Position numbers and translations under genes: made by a program. A stretch of 64,000 nt of DNA from Mycobacterium sp. ITM-2016-00317 (lineage in GTDB: Bacteria; Actinomycetota; Actinomycetes; Mycobacteriales; Mycobacteriaceae): positions 4,464,001 to 4,528,000 of the forward strand of contig NZ_CP134399.1 in the NCBI RefSeq assembly GCF_002968295.1, in the 5' to 3' direction. Under the pieces are notes generated by a model. That model had not been told where the DNA came from, made no database searches, and saw only the letters and a program-made list of their open reading frames with translations. The first letter of the stretch is position 1. Every line of letters starts with the position of its first letter. Below, piece after piece: positions 25,701 through 33,495 of this stretch.

Positions 25701-27174
25701 CATCCCACGGTGGAGGCGATCCGTTGCGCCAGACACCCACGGTGACATGAGCTTTCGTCGTCGCCACTCCAGGGCTCGCCGTGAGCAGGGCGATCCGGGC
25801 ACCGGCGGCGGACAACTCCGTCACGGTGTCGGACAGCGCCTGATCGACACCGTCGGCGGCGGGGCGCAATTCGTCGAAGCCCTGCCCCAGCGAGCGCAGG
25901 CCCTCGTCGTCCAGCGAGACCACGCGGGCGCCGGCCCGGCGGGTCTCGGTGACCAGAGCAGAGGCCCACGGATCGCGGATCGCGCTGACCAGAACCTCGC
26001 CGCCACGACCGGCGCCCGGGACGTCCTCCAGCGCATGCCATCCCGGTGCCAGTCCCGCGTCGGCCAGCGCCGCCCGGGCGGCCTGCCATGCCGCGGCCCG
26101 GTCGTCGACGCCGACCCCCTGCACCCGGGTGACCGCCAACTCGTCGGTGTAGAGGATCCGCGGATCGATCACCACCGTGTCGATCTGGTCCAGGCGACGC
26201 AACACCACCGGCCGCAGCACGAGGGCGCCGTGGCGGTCGGCCAGTCCGCACCCGAGCGCGCACGCGAACGCCTCGGTGATGCTGCGGACAGGCCTGGCCG
26301 TCGCGACCAATGCTGCGGCACTGGCGGTTTCGCTGCTGCGCGAGGCGACACCGAGCAGTGCGGCCGCGCCGAGCCCGACCCCTGCGGCGCGGTCGGCGTA
26401 ACGCACCCCCGCACCGCCGGACCCGAACTGCTCGACATCGCGCGGCACGCCGCCGGACTGGTCGCCGACTTTCATTGCCTGCTCGCTGAATTCGGGCTCG
26501 TATCGCTGCCAGCTGCGGCGGGCGTTGATCGCTTCAGCGGCGCGCATCACCCGGGTGGCCGCTTGGTGCACCACGGCCACAGGCGACGCGGAGAGCACCC
26601 CCGCGGCGGTGCCCAGCACGGTCACCGTCAGGTCGGTCGCGTCGCGGCCCAGATAGCGTTCGAACTGATTGCGCACCGCCGGAACGTATTCGGCGAACGC
26701 CCCCGGCAGCGACACTGCGCTGCCGAAGCGACCGACCCCGAGCGCGGCGCCGATCACCGCCGGTCCGATGCCCGCCGCCGACACCGCCGCGGCCAGCAAC
26801 CGCTCGGCCAGCAGCTCGTCGTCACCGGGCAGTGTCGCCGGGTGGTCCCGGTCGGTGGTGCGGCTTGCCCGGGATTCCGCCGTGTCGACGATGCGGCACA
26901 GGTGCGCCGCGTCCGGGCCGTTGTCCGAGACCGTCACCACCACCCGGGCGTTCGCCACGTTCAGCGCGGCGGCACTCACACCGGCCTGTGCGCGCACCGC
27001 GGCCACCACGGCGGCGCCGATGCGCGGGCCGTCCTCGGTGCCCAGGCCACGCACCTCGATCCACCGGGTGCGCCCGGCCGAACTGCTGCGCCGCACGGGG
27101 TGGCCGCCGGCGGCCTCGCGGACGACACCGAGTGCGGTCTGCGCGGCCCGGAAAGGGAGGTCCAACAGGTTCAC
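22195..27174 (-). CDS. CtpH/CtpI-type P-type cation ATPase with no stop at its natural end
   Basis: GTG 27174 is chosen for its GTGA overlap with the NifU-like gene. About 650 N-terminal residues (degenerate HMA-like and duplicated regions) precede a P2-type core: TGES near residue 753, membrane motif VPEGLP near 865, phosphorylation site DKTGTLSEN near 906, GDGAND near 1165, and a C-terminal membrane bundle ending after FGCTPVGPIGW. Family similarity stops near base 22920 (about residue 1418), but no stop codon follows and the frame runs through 60 odd-composition residues into the Lys/Ala-tail protein, ending at 22195 (1659 residues). PEGLP suggests a Ca/Mg-like or other hard cation, not copper. 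Confidence 0.85.
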   Translation of the reverse strand: MNLLDLPFRAAQTALGVVREAAGGHPVRRSSSAGRTRWIEVRGLGTEDGPRIGAAVVAAVRAQAGVSAAALNVANARVVVTVSDNGPDAAHLCRIVDTAESRASRTTDRDHPATLPGDDELLAERLLAAAVSAAGIGPAVIGAALGVGRFGSAVSLPGAFAEYVPAVRNQFERYLGRDATDLTVTVLGTAAGVLSASPVAVVHQAATRVMRAAEAINARRSWQRYEPEFSEQAMKVGDQSGGVPRDVEQFGSGGAGVRYADRAAGVGLGAAALLGVASRSSETASAAALVATARPVRSITEAFACALGCGLADRHGALVLRPVVLRRLDQIDTVVIDPRILYTDELAVTRVQGVGVDDRAAAWQAARAALADAGLAPGWHALEDVPGAGRGGEVLVSAIRDPWASALVTETRRAGARVVSLDDEGLRSLGQGFDELRPAADGVDQALSDTVTELSAAGARIALLTASPGVATTKAHVTVGVWRNGSPPPWDADILLPDLAGVWRVVHALPAARHAVARGVEMSASASALGAVMLLPDVLGSGPVAGSAAATAALWAGYRRGEEVFGEALPHPEPGHDWHALPVDEVQRLLPRTQSSSGSSGNPEPSLPAGVRPLAAAASRSWGVVSDFVGVVREDLSDPITTILATGAAATALLGSPLDAVLVGGVQLLNTAISAEQTLHAERILSGLLAVQEPLARRLTGAGRDSDYEDVRAAELVPGDVIRVRAGEVIPADARIIAADAAEADESALTGESLPVAKHVDATPGAPLAERACMLYSGTTLVAGRVTAVVTAVGPAAQMNRVAAMTSRKARKVGLQAQLSRITNRALPWSLAGGGVVGVLSLLRGTPLHDAVASGVAIAVAAVPEGLPLVVTLAQSAAARRLTSSSVLIRNPRAVEAFARLDVVCFDKTGTLSENRLRVTSVQPLDGVDARQVLDAAVHTVRPTTGQHSDHATDDAVRVAAADAGVFPGGTDARLPFQSDRPFAAALIGTRLSVKGAPEAVTAALADSRAEVTRRIDDMTAGGMRVLVVAERELTADQAAAVATDPAALADLCTSGMTPLGVIGMADTARASARPLLEELQARGIGVRLITGDHPVTAAVVAGSLGLTVAADEVMTGPEWERLTTEDRVEAARTRRVFARMAPEHKVQVVQALESADLVTAMVGDGANDAAAIRAATVGVGVVSSGSDPARTAADVMLLDGEIGALINALDEGQQLWQRVSSAVSMLVGHNIGEVSFALITSLLMGRPALNARQILLINLLTDALPAAALAVSPQTGDQITGERSEAALWRAIWMRGASTASGGTLAWVFGRATGTPQRAATMGLIGLVLTQMGQTLTDSRGRLVVATNVGTLAVMAGVISTPGVSQLFGCTPVGPIGWAQAAAAAGIAGALPSVAPGALERLAAGMRSLAEEAREKLSVVDLEQARADQDGVDRTQRRGQQSHAGDDQRVGPDRAWNLRHVGQANQPGVSGGSYLPRMEDEMWESARSFVADHRDVSKLVREAEKFSVQLPVIGRVRIPPPEDVAFYGVLGGLAAAQLIEWPIALIVGLGHAVSARQVPDHDSDSRPEPAPAVEAVRAPEPAPAKKAAVKKAAVKKAAVKKAAAKKTPVEKAAARKAPVKKAAAKKAPVKKTPAEKTPAKKTPAKKTPAKKAAAKKTP
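22792..22920 (+). CDS. 42-residue micro-protein, leaderless
   Basis: Starts MSEIPRSVGPDALIVTGVRL and ends with GLLKIDD; the middle is a hydrophobic amphipathic helix. Third codon positions are about 85 percent G/C, as in real genes here. A TAGCCT -10 (22779-22784) lies eight bases before the ATG, fitting a leaderless transcript. It runs opposite to the surrounding genes and ends where the P-type ATPase family sequence ends. It is divergent from the Lys/Ala-tail gene with 63 bp between starts. Function unknown. Confidence 0.55.
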   Translation: MSEIPRSVGPDALIVTGVRLLTPPLRAVYAVLVRAGLLKIDD

Positions 27175-27722
27175 TGCGGTCGTCCTGCCCTGTTGCGCCG
27201 CAGCCAATTTCGGTGCGACGGAAGCGTGCGCACCTCGCGGATCTGCGGACAGCGCGTCTGTACGGCGCGGGCCACCAGGTCGGTGAGGGTCCGGCCCCGC
27301 AGGCTGCAACCGGAGCAGGTGCCGCCGAAGGCGACGGTCAGCACACCGTCCTGCACGGACACCACAGTGACGGCACCGCCGTGGGACCCGGCAACCGGGG
27401 CCACCTCGTCTTCGACGATGTCCTCCACGATCTCCTCGATCCGCCGTCGCAGCTCGTCGGGTTCGCGGCGCTCGTCCCGACCGGGGCTCGACAGCGCCTC
27501 GAACAAGGCCGAGCGTACGCGCGGTCCGTCCGTCGCCCAGGAACGGCCGTCGGCCAGCGCTGTGCGCACCTCGCCCGGACCCACCTCGACGCCGCGCAGC
27601 GTCCCGTCGCGCACCAGCGCCGCCAGTTGCGGGCAATCGGCGGGCAGGTCCTGTCCCCCGGTGACCCAGCGCATCACCCGGGGATCGGCGGTGCGTTCAG
27701 GATGCAGCTTGGGGCTGGTCAT
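27171..27722 (-). CDS. NifU C-terminal-domain (Fe-S scaffold-like) protein
   Basis: 183 residues from ATG 27722; longer upstream starts lie inside feoB. The N-terminal half has no clear family. Residues about 100-175 are a NifU/Nfu domain: the helix EELRRRIEEIVEDIVEDEV-like region, then VAFGGTCSGCSLRGRTL with the CxxC that holds a bridging Fe-S cluster. The gene begins 8 bp after feoB and overlaps the ATPase start by four bases, so it is translated with the iron importer. A cluster-carrying protein here could receive incoming iron or sense it, in place of FeoC, which is absent. Confidence 0.85.
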   Translation of the reverse strand: MTSPKLHPERTADPRVMRWVTGGQDLPADCPQLAALVRDGTLRGVEVGPGEVRTALADGRSWATDGPRVRSALFEALSSPGRDERREPDELRRRIEEIVEDIVEDEVAPVAGSHGGAVTVVSVQDGVLTVAFGGTCSGCSLRGRTLTDLVARAVQTRCPQIREVRTLPSHRNWLRRNRAGRPQ

Positions 27723-27730
27723 CGGCGCCG

Positions 27731-29669
27731 TCAGCCCGTCAGCCACATCGTGACGTGGCGGCCGAGGAACGCCATCCCCCACGCCAGTCCGAACATGTAG
27801 CACAGCGCCACCGCCGGCCACTTCCACGAGTTCGTCTCGCGGCGGATGGTGGCCACCGTCGACATGCACAGCAGTGCGTAGACGAAGAACACCAGCAGCG
27901 CGACCGTGGTGGGCGCGGTGAACACCAGCTCGCCCTGATGCGGTCCGCAGGTGAACACCGCGGTGCGCACCGCTTCGCCGGGAACCTGGGAATCGCCGAA
28001 GATCTGACCCATCGTGGCGACGAAGACCTCGCGCGCGGCGATCGCACCGATCAGGCCCACGCAGATCCGCCAGTCGAAGCCCAGCGGCGCGAAGAGCGGC
28101 TCGACGAACCTGCCCACCGACGCCGCATAAGAGTTGTCCACCACATAGGCCGCGGCGCTCGCGGGGTCCATCCCGGCGATCTCGCCGGTACGCGGGGGCT
28201 GGTTGAGCAGGGACCAGAGAACCACCGAGGTGGCCAGGATGATGGTTCCGGCCTTGCGCAGGAACGACTTCGCCGAATCCCAGATGTCGAGCAGCACCGA
28301 CTTCGCCGACGGGAACCGGTACGGCGGCATCTCCATGTAGAACGGCAACAGGTCACCGCCGAGGACCACCGATTTGAACAGCCAGGCGGTGAACATCGCC
28401 GACGCGCCGCCGAGGAAGTAGAGCCCCAGCATCGCCAATCCCTGTGCCGACACCGGGCCCCACCCGGCGGCCGGGTCGACGAGCATCCCGATCAGCAGGA
28501 TGTAGACCGGCAGCCGCGCCGAGCACGTCATCAACGGGGCGGCCATGATGGTGGCGATCCGGTCCCGCGACGACGGCAGCGTGCGGGTGGCCATGATGCC
28601 CGGCACCGCACAGGCCACCGAGGACAGCATCGCGACGAACGCCCGCCCCTCCAGACCAGTGGTGGCCATGATCCGGTCGACCAGGAACGCCGCGCGGGAC
28701 ATGTAGCCGACGTTCTCCAGCAGCGCAATCAGCAGGAACAGCAGCACGATCTGCGGAATGAAGACCAGTACCGCGCCGACGCCGCCGATGACGCCATTGC
28801 GGATCAGGCCCGCGACGGTCGCGTTCGGGATCGCGGCGCCGGCAGCGGTGCCGAGCCAGTCGAAGAACATCTCGATCAGTTCCTGCAGCGGCGCCGCCGC
28901 GGTGAAGATGATCTGGAACAGCAGGAACATCACCGTGACGAAGATCAGCGACCCGTACACCGGGTGCAGGATCACCCGGTCGATCCGGGCGCTGCGACGG
29001 TCCGGTTCGGGCGCGCGGTACCGGCCGGCGTTCGAGCACCGACGCCACCCAGCTGTTGAACTCGGCGTCGTCGCGCGGCGGCGGGATGGGGACACGTGCC
29101 CAACTGTGCGGCGCCGACAGCAGAGCCCGCAGCGGCTCGAATCCCTTTCCCCGGCTGGCGATCACGCCGATCGCCGGCACCCCGAGCGCGGTGGCGAACC
29201 GGTCGATGTCGAGGTGGCCGCCGCGGGCGGCGAGCTCGTCGGTCATGGTCAGGATAACCAGCGTCGGTTTGCCCAGCGCCAGCACCTGCGCCAGCAGCGA
29301 CAGCGATCTCTCCAGCACCGTCGTATCCATCACGACGGCCACCGCGTCCGGTGCCGCGATACCGGGCAGTTCCCCGTGCAGCGAGTCGGTGACCACCTTC
29401 TCGTCGGGGCTGACCGGATGCAGGCTGTACGCGCCGGGCAGGTCCTCGACGGTGAACTTGTGCACGCCGTGGTGCGGGCAGTGATACCGCCCGGTGCCCA
29501 CCGACCGGGTGACGGTGACACCGGGATAGTTCCCGGTCCGGGCACGCATGCCGGTGAGCTGGTTGAACACGCTGGTCTTGCCGGCGTTGGGACTGCCCAC
29601 CAATGCGATTCGGACGCGTCCGGGATCCACCGAGACCGCCCCGCCCCCGTGGCGGCACGGCGCGGTCAT
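27731..29669 (-). pseudogene. feoB: Ferrous iron transporter FeoB, frameshifted
   Basis: The N-terminal frame (29669 to about 29030) encodes the G domain: P-loop GSPNAGKTS, NYPGVT, DLPGAYSL, and TMTDE at the G4 position where NxxD is usual. The second frame (about 29020 to 27731) encodes the membrane core with both Gate motifs (SSVACAVPGIMATRTL and the later GAIAAREVFV). The full product would be about 645 residues, normal for FeoB. One extra base or two missing in the CCGGCCGG run at 29021-29028 explains the break. GTP hydrolysis gates Fe(II) uptake across the membrane. Follows feoA by 10 bp. Confidence 0.9.
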
Positions 29670-29679
29670 GGCAGCAGCC

Positions 29680-29934
29680 TCATTGGGCAGGGCTCACCGA
29701 GACGTACGAGGCCTCGCGCCGCCGCAGACACATGTCGTAGCCGAGCAACCGGTACTCCGCGGGATCGCCCAGCGGCGCGATGCGCATCTTGCGGATCCTG
29801 GTCCCGACCCGGAAGCCCAGGTGCCGCAACCGCTGCAGCACTTCCGGCGGCGCCGCCGGGTCGAGGCCGATGATCTCGGCCGAGGCCCCCGGAGGCAGGT
29901 CGGCCAGGGTCTGACGGATGGGATTGCCTGCCAC
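29680..29934 (-). CDS. feoA: Ferrous iron transport protein FeoA
   Basis: 84 residues from GTG 29934, with GAGGAG six bases upstream. The SH3-like FeoA pattern is clear: LADLPPGASAEIIGL, RLRHLGFRVGTRIRKMRIAPLG and EYRLLGYDMCLRRREA. FeoA is a small cytoplasmic partner of FeoB. First gene of the feoA-feoB-NifU-like-ATPase operon, with an IdeR-like box 32-50 bases upstream. Confidence 0.93.
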   Translation of the reverse strand: MAGNPIRQTLADLPPGASAEIIGLDPAAPPEVLQRLRHLGFRVGTRIRKMRIAPLGDPAEYRLLGYDMCLRRREASYVSVSPAQ

Positions 29935-29965
29935 GTGTGGCTCCTCGCCAACAGTGTGGTTTTCG

Positions 29966-29984
29966 TTCGGTTAGCCGAACCTAC
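29966..29984 (-). promoter_or_regulatory. IdeR/DtxR-type iron box upstream of feoA
   Basis: On the minus strand GTAGGTTCGGCTAACCGAA matches the IdeR/DtxR consensus TTAGGTTAGGCTAACCTAA at 16 of 19 positions, including the core GGTT and GGCTAACC. It lies 32-50 bases before the feoA start, in promoter position, so iron-loaded IdeR should repress the Feo operon. Confidence 0.78.
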
Positions 29985-30011
29985 GCCCGCCGCAACCCGC
30001 TGTGCAGAGCA

Positions 30012-30221
30012 TCAGCCGGGATGGGCGGGAACCGTCATCATTGGTGGCTTGAAGATGGGCGGCGTGTCGTCCACGTCCTCCACCCAGGCGATCTGGAACA
30101 CCGCCACCAGGATCAGCAGGACGGCGACGGCGACCCCGACGAACGCCGCCGCCAGCACCGTGCGCAGGTGGTGACGGTCGCCGGGGGTGTGGGCAGAGCC
30201 CCGGCTCGGTGAACCGGCCAT
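30012..30221 (-). CDS. Small membrane protein
   Basis: 69 residues: a polar basic N-terminus with histidines, one strong membrane helix (VLAAAFVGVAVAVLLILVAVF) and a short acidic then proline-rich external tail (VEDVDDTPPIFKPPMMTVP). It sits between ispH, which ends 44 bp away on the same strand upstream, and feoA. Function unknown; probably a conserved mycobacterial small membrane protein. Confidence 0.65.
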   Translation of the reverse strand: MAGSPSRGSAHTPGDRHHLRTVLAAAFVGVAVAVLLILVAVFQIAWVEDVDDTPPIFKPPMMTVPAHPG

Positions 30222-30264
30222 CCCACGAGCGTACGAGCCGGAAGGCCCGGGTGGGAGTGGTCGG

Positions 30265-31278
30265 CTAGGTGCGTGCGGGGCGGATCTCGCGCGGCAGCGC
30301 GAACACCAGCGTCTCGTTGGCGGTGGTCACGGGTTGCACGGTGCCGAAGCCGTATTCGGCCAGCCGGTCCAGCACACCGCGGACCAGGATCTCGGGGACG
30401 GACGCACCGGAGGTGACGCCGACGGTGGTGACACCGGCCAACCAGGCCGGGTCGATGTCATCGGCGAAGTCGACGAGGTGGGCGGCCTCGGAGCCGGCGC
30501 CCAGGGCCACCTCGACCAGGCGGACCGAGTTCGAGGAGTTCTTCGAGCCGACGACGATCACCAGGTCGCACTCCGGCGCCATCGCCTTGACCGCCACCTG
30601 CCGGTTCTGGGTGGCGTAGCAGATGTCGTCGCTCGGCGGATCCTGCAGCGTCGGGAACTTCTCCCGCAGCCGGCGCACCGTCTCCATCGTCTCGTCGACG
30701 CTCAGGGTGGTCTGGGACAGCCACACCACCTTGTCCGGGTCACGCACGGTGACCTTGTCGACCGCGTCGGGGTTGTCGACCACCTGCACGTGGTCGGGGG
30801 CCTCGCCCGCGGTGCCGACCACCTCTTCGTGGCCTTCGTGGCCGACGAGCAGGATGTCGTAGTCGTCGCGGGCGAAGCGCTTGGCCTCGTTGTGCACCTT
30901 GGTCACCAGCGGGCAGGTGGCGTCGATGGTCCGCAGATTGCGGGCCGCGGCCTCGACGTGCACGGTCGGGGCGACCCCGTGCGCGGAGAACACCACGATG
31001 GCGCCCTCGGGCACCTCGTCGGTCTGCTCGACGAACACCGCACCGGCCTTGGCCAGGGTGTCCACCACGTAGCGGTTGTGCACGATCTCGTGCCGGACGT
31101 AGACGGGGGCGCCGTGTTTCTCCAGCGCACGCTCGACGGTCTCGACGGCGCGGTCCACGCCCGCGCAGTACCCGCGCGGCTCGGCGAGCAGAACGCGTTT
31201 GCCGGTGACTTCGCCGACGCCGGAGCGCAGCGCGGTCTGGCTGGCACCGGGAATCCCCATGTTGACGGTCGAAGGCAT
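30265..31278 (-). CDS. ispH: 4-hydroxy-3-methylbut-2-enyl diphosphate reductase IspH (LytB)
   Basis: 337 residues from ATG 31278. Last enzyme of the MEP isoprenoid pathway, converting HMBPP to IPP and DMAPP with a 4Fe-4S cluster. The three cluster cysteines are in [21 protein letters not shown] and [11 protein letters not shown]; conserved His residues lie in RHEIVHN and FSAHGV and the catalytic Glu in [10 protein letters not shown] region. Divergent from the Rv1109c-like gene with 53 bp between starts, the same arrangement as lytB2 in M. tuberculosis. Confidence 0.97.
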   Translation of the reverse strand: MPSTVNMGIPGASQTALRSGVGEVTGKRVLLAEPRGYCAGVDRAVETVERALEKHGAPVYVRHEIVHNRYVVDTLAKAGAVFVEQTDEVPEGAIVVFSAHGVAPTVHVEAAARNLRTIDATCPLVTKVHNEAKRFARDDYDILLVGHEGHEEVVGTAGEAPDHVQVVDNPDAVDKVTVRDPDKVVWLSQTTLSVDETMETVRRLREKFPTLQDPPSDDICYATQNRQVAVKAMAPECDLVIVVGSKNSSNSVRLVEVALGAGSEAAHLVDFADDIDPAWLAGVTTVGVTSGASVPEILVRGVLDRLAEYGFGTVQPVTTANETLVFALPREIRPART

Positions 31279-31331
31279 GAGTCCAGGGTACTTACCCGCC
31301 ACCGGGAACGCCCAGCCGTAGGCTGGTGGCC

Positions 31332-31937
31332 ATGTCAACTGCGCCGTATGGGGTCCGGCTGCTCGTGGGTGCGGCCGTCACCGCCATCGAGGAGACCCGC
31401 AAACTCCCCCACACCATCCTGATGTACCCGATGACCATCGCCAGCCAGATCGCCCAGCTGGTGATGAAGATGCAGCAGGACGTCGCCGTGCTGGTGGTCA
31501 AGGGCGACGAGACGCTGGAGACGATCTTCCCGCCGAAAGACGAGCAGGCGCAGTGGGCGACTTTCGACGAGGACCTGGAGGCGGGTGACTCCGGCGGTTC
31601 CGGCGAGGATTCCGGTGACGTGGTCGAACTGCCCGTGCGGGACGGCGAGCGGCTGACCGAGGGCCGGTTCGCGCTGTTCAGCGGCGACCAGGACGCCGCC
31701 AAGGCCTCCACCGCCGACACCGAGGCGGAGTCCACGACGCCCGAGACGCCCGACGCCCCGGAGATCGTCACCGAGATCGGGTACGACTCGCTGACGCTGG
31801 CCCAGCTGCGCGCCCGGCTGGCTTCGTTGCGCGTGCCGGACCTCGAGGCGCTGCTCGCCTACGAGGAGGCCACCAAGGCCCGCGCCCCGTACCAGACGCT
31901 GCTGGCCAACAGGATCACGCGCGCGTCGGCGAAGTGA
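31332..31937 (+). CDS. Conserved mycobacterial protein (Rv1109c-like), possible lipid-droplet protein
   Basis: 201 residues from ATG 31332. An N-terminal amphipathic or peripheral region ([18 protein letters not shown], then [25 protein letters not shown]), an acidic low-complexity middle ([15 protein letters not shown], then Thr/Glu/Pro-rich) and a C-terminal SAP-like helix pair ([32 protein letters not shown]). I recall relatives labelled lipid-droplet-associated protein, but cannot confirm this from sequence. Precedes xseA by 37 bp and is probably in its operon. Confidence 0.8.
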   Translation: MSTAPYGVRLLVGAAVTAIEETRKLPHTILMYPMTIASQIAQLVMKMQQDVAVLVVKGDETLETIFPPKDEQAQWATFDEDLEAGDSGGSGEDSGDVVELPVRDGERLTEGRFALFSGDQDAAKASTADTEAESTTPETPDAPEIVTEIGYDSLTLAQLRARLASLRVPDLEALLAYEEATKARAPYQTLLANRITRASAK

Positions 31938-31974
31938 GCGCCCTCGCGGGCAGGCCACGCCGATCGACGTCGAG

Positions 31975-33234
31975 ATGACCGCACCCGAGCAGGGCAAGTC
32001 CCCCGAGAACCCGTGGCCGGTGCGCGCCGTCGCGACCCGGGTCGCCAAGTACATCGACCGCCTGGGCATGGTCTGGATCGAAGGTCAGCTCACCGAGCTG
32101 AAGGTGCGTCAGACCACGGCCTTCATGGTGCTGCGCGACCCGGCCGCCGACATGTCGCTGACCGTCAGCTGCCCACGCGACCTGGTGGTCAACGCCCCGG
32201 TGCCGCTGGCCGAGGGCACCCAGGTGCTGATGCACGGCAAGCCGCAGTTCTACACCCGCAACGGCTCCTTCAGCCTGCGGATCAGCGAGATCCGCGCGGT
32301 CGGGCTCGGTGAGCTGCTCGCCCGCATCGAGCGGCTGCGCCGCCTGCTCGACGCCGAGGGGCTGTTCGATCCGCGGCTGAAACGGCCCATCCCGTTCCTG
32401 CCCGGCACGATCGGGCTGATCACCGGACGGGCGTCGGCCGCCGAGCACGACATCATGGCCGTCGCCGCCGGGCGCTGGCCCGCGGTGCGGTTCGCGGTGC
32501 GCAACACCGTCGTGCAGGGCCCCAACGCGGTCCCCCAGATCGTCGAGGCGCTGCGGGCGCTCGACGCCGATCCCGAGGTCGACGTCATCGTGCTGGCCCG
32601 CGGCGGCGGCAGCGTCGAGGACCTGCTGCCGTTCTCCGACGAGACGCTGTGCCGGGAGATCGCCCGCGCGACCACGCCGGTGGTCAGCGCGATCGGCCAC
32701 GAGCCGGACAACCCGCTGTGCGACCTGGTCGCCGACCTGCGTGCCGCGACGCCGACCGACGCCGCCAAACGGATCGTGCCCGACACCGCGGCCGAGCAGG
32801 CGCTGATCGCCGACCTGCGCCGGCGCAGCGCCCGCGCGCTGCGCAACTGGGTGAACCGGGAAGCCCACACTGTCGCGCAACTGCGCAGCAGGCCCGTGCT
32901 GTCCCGCCCGCTGGCCGCGATCGACGCGCGCGCCGAGGAGATCCGCCGCGCGCGAGCCGCCGCACGGCGCGACGTGACCCGCCTGCTGGCCACCGAGGGC
33001 GACCGCATCGGGCATCTGGCGGCCCGGCTGAGCACCCTGGGGCCGGCGGCCACGCTGGCGCGCGGCTACGCCGTGGTGCAGGCCGTCCCCGCCGACGGGA
33101 CACCGCATGTGCTGCAGTCAGTGGCCGATGCGCCGGCGGGCGCCCGGCTGCGCATCCGGGTGGCCGACGGAGCCGTGACAGCGATCAGCGAGGGCAGCGG
33201 AGGAGCGGTGATAAGCAATGATGAAGCCCATTAG
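31975..33234 (+). CDS. xseA: Exodeoxyribonuclease VII large subunit
   Basis: 419 residues. N-terminal OB-fold (about 10-110, with [23 protein letters not shown]), then the catalytic domain with [14 protein letters not shown] and [17 protein letters not shown], where the conserved acidic residues lie, followed by [20 protein letters not shown] and a coiled region. With XseB it degrades single-stranded DNA from both ends. The end overlaps xseB by 17 bp. Confidence 0.96.
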   Translation: MTAPEQGKSPENPWPVRAVATRVAKYIDRLGMVWIEGQLTELKVRQTTAFMVLRDPAADMSLTVSCPRDLVVNAPVPLAEGTQVLMHGKPQFYTRNGSFSLRISEIRAVGLGELLARIERLRRLLDAEGLFDPRLKRPIPFLPGTIGLITGRASAAEHDIMAVAAGRWPAVRFAVRNTVVQGPNAVPQIVEALRALDADPEVDVIVLARGGGSVEDLLPFSDETLCREIARATTPVVSAIGHEPDNPLCDLVADLRAATPTDAAKRIVPDTAAEQALIADLRRRSARALRNWVNREAHTVAQLRSRPVLSRPLAAIDARAEEIRRARAAARRDVTRLLATEGDRIGHLAARLSTLGPAATLARGYAVVQAVPADGTPHVLQSVADAPAGARLRIRVADGAVTAISEGSGGAVISNDEAH

Positions 33235-33433
33235 TGAGCTCGGGTACGAGGAAGCACGCGACGAACTGATCGAGGTCGTGGAGCGTCTGGAACACGGCGG
33301 CCTAGACCTGGATGCGTCGCTGAAATTATGGGAGCGCGGCGAACAACTGGCTAAACGCTGCGAGGAGCACTTAGCTGGAGCACGCGCCCGGGTGGAGAAG
33401 GCACTGGCGGTCAACGACGACGGCGAGAGCTGA
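33218..33433 (+). CDS. xseB: Exodeoxyribonuclease VII small subunit
   Basis: 71 residues, two helices with the standard pattern [20 protein letters not shown], then [25 protein letters not shown]. Several copies wrap the XseA coiled region. ATG 33218 or the next codon can start it; the 17-base overlap with xseA indicates coupled translation. Confidence 0.96.
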   Translation: MMKPISELGYEEARDELIEVVERLEHGGLDLDASLKLWERGEQLAKRCEEHLAGARARVEKALAVNDDGES

Positions 33434-33467
33434 TCCGGCACCGCGTCGCCGCGCGAGACCTCGAAAT

Positions 33468-33481
33468 TGGAACACGTTTCA
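33468..33481. promoter_or_regulatory. KstR box upstream of the 3-beta-HSD gene
   Basis: TGGAACACGTTTCA fits the published mycobacterial KstR consensus TNNAACNNGTTNNA at every fixed position. It ends 14 bases before the ATG of the 3-beta-HSD gene, so bound KstR would repress it until sterol CoA-esters release the repressor. Confidence 0.78.
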
Positions 33482-33495
33482 GTTAGTCTGCCGGG

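Noticed and set aside
27175..27636. 154-codon N-terminal extension of the ATPase
   Set aside because: It lies wholly inside the NifU-like gene in another frame; the GTG at 27174 with four-base overlap is a better start.
25135..27753. 872-codon plus-strand open frame opposite the P-type ATPase
   Set aside because: Antisense shadow of the ATPase and NifU-like genes; high-GC DNA rarely has stops on the complement.
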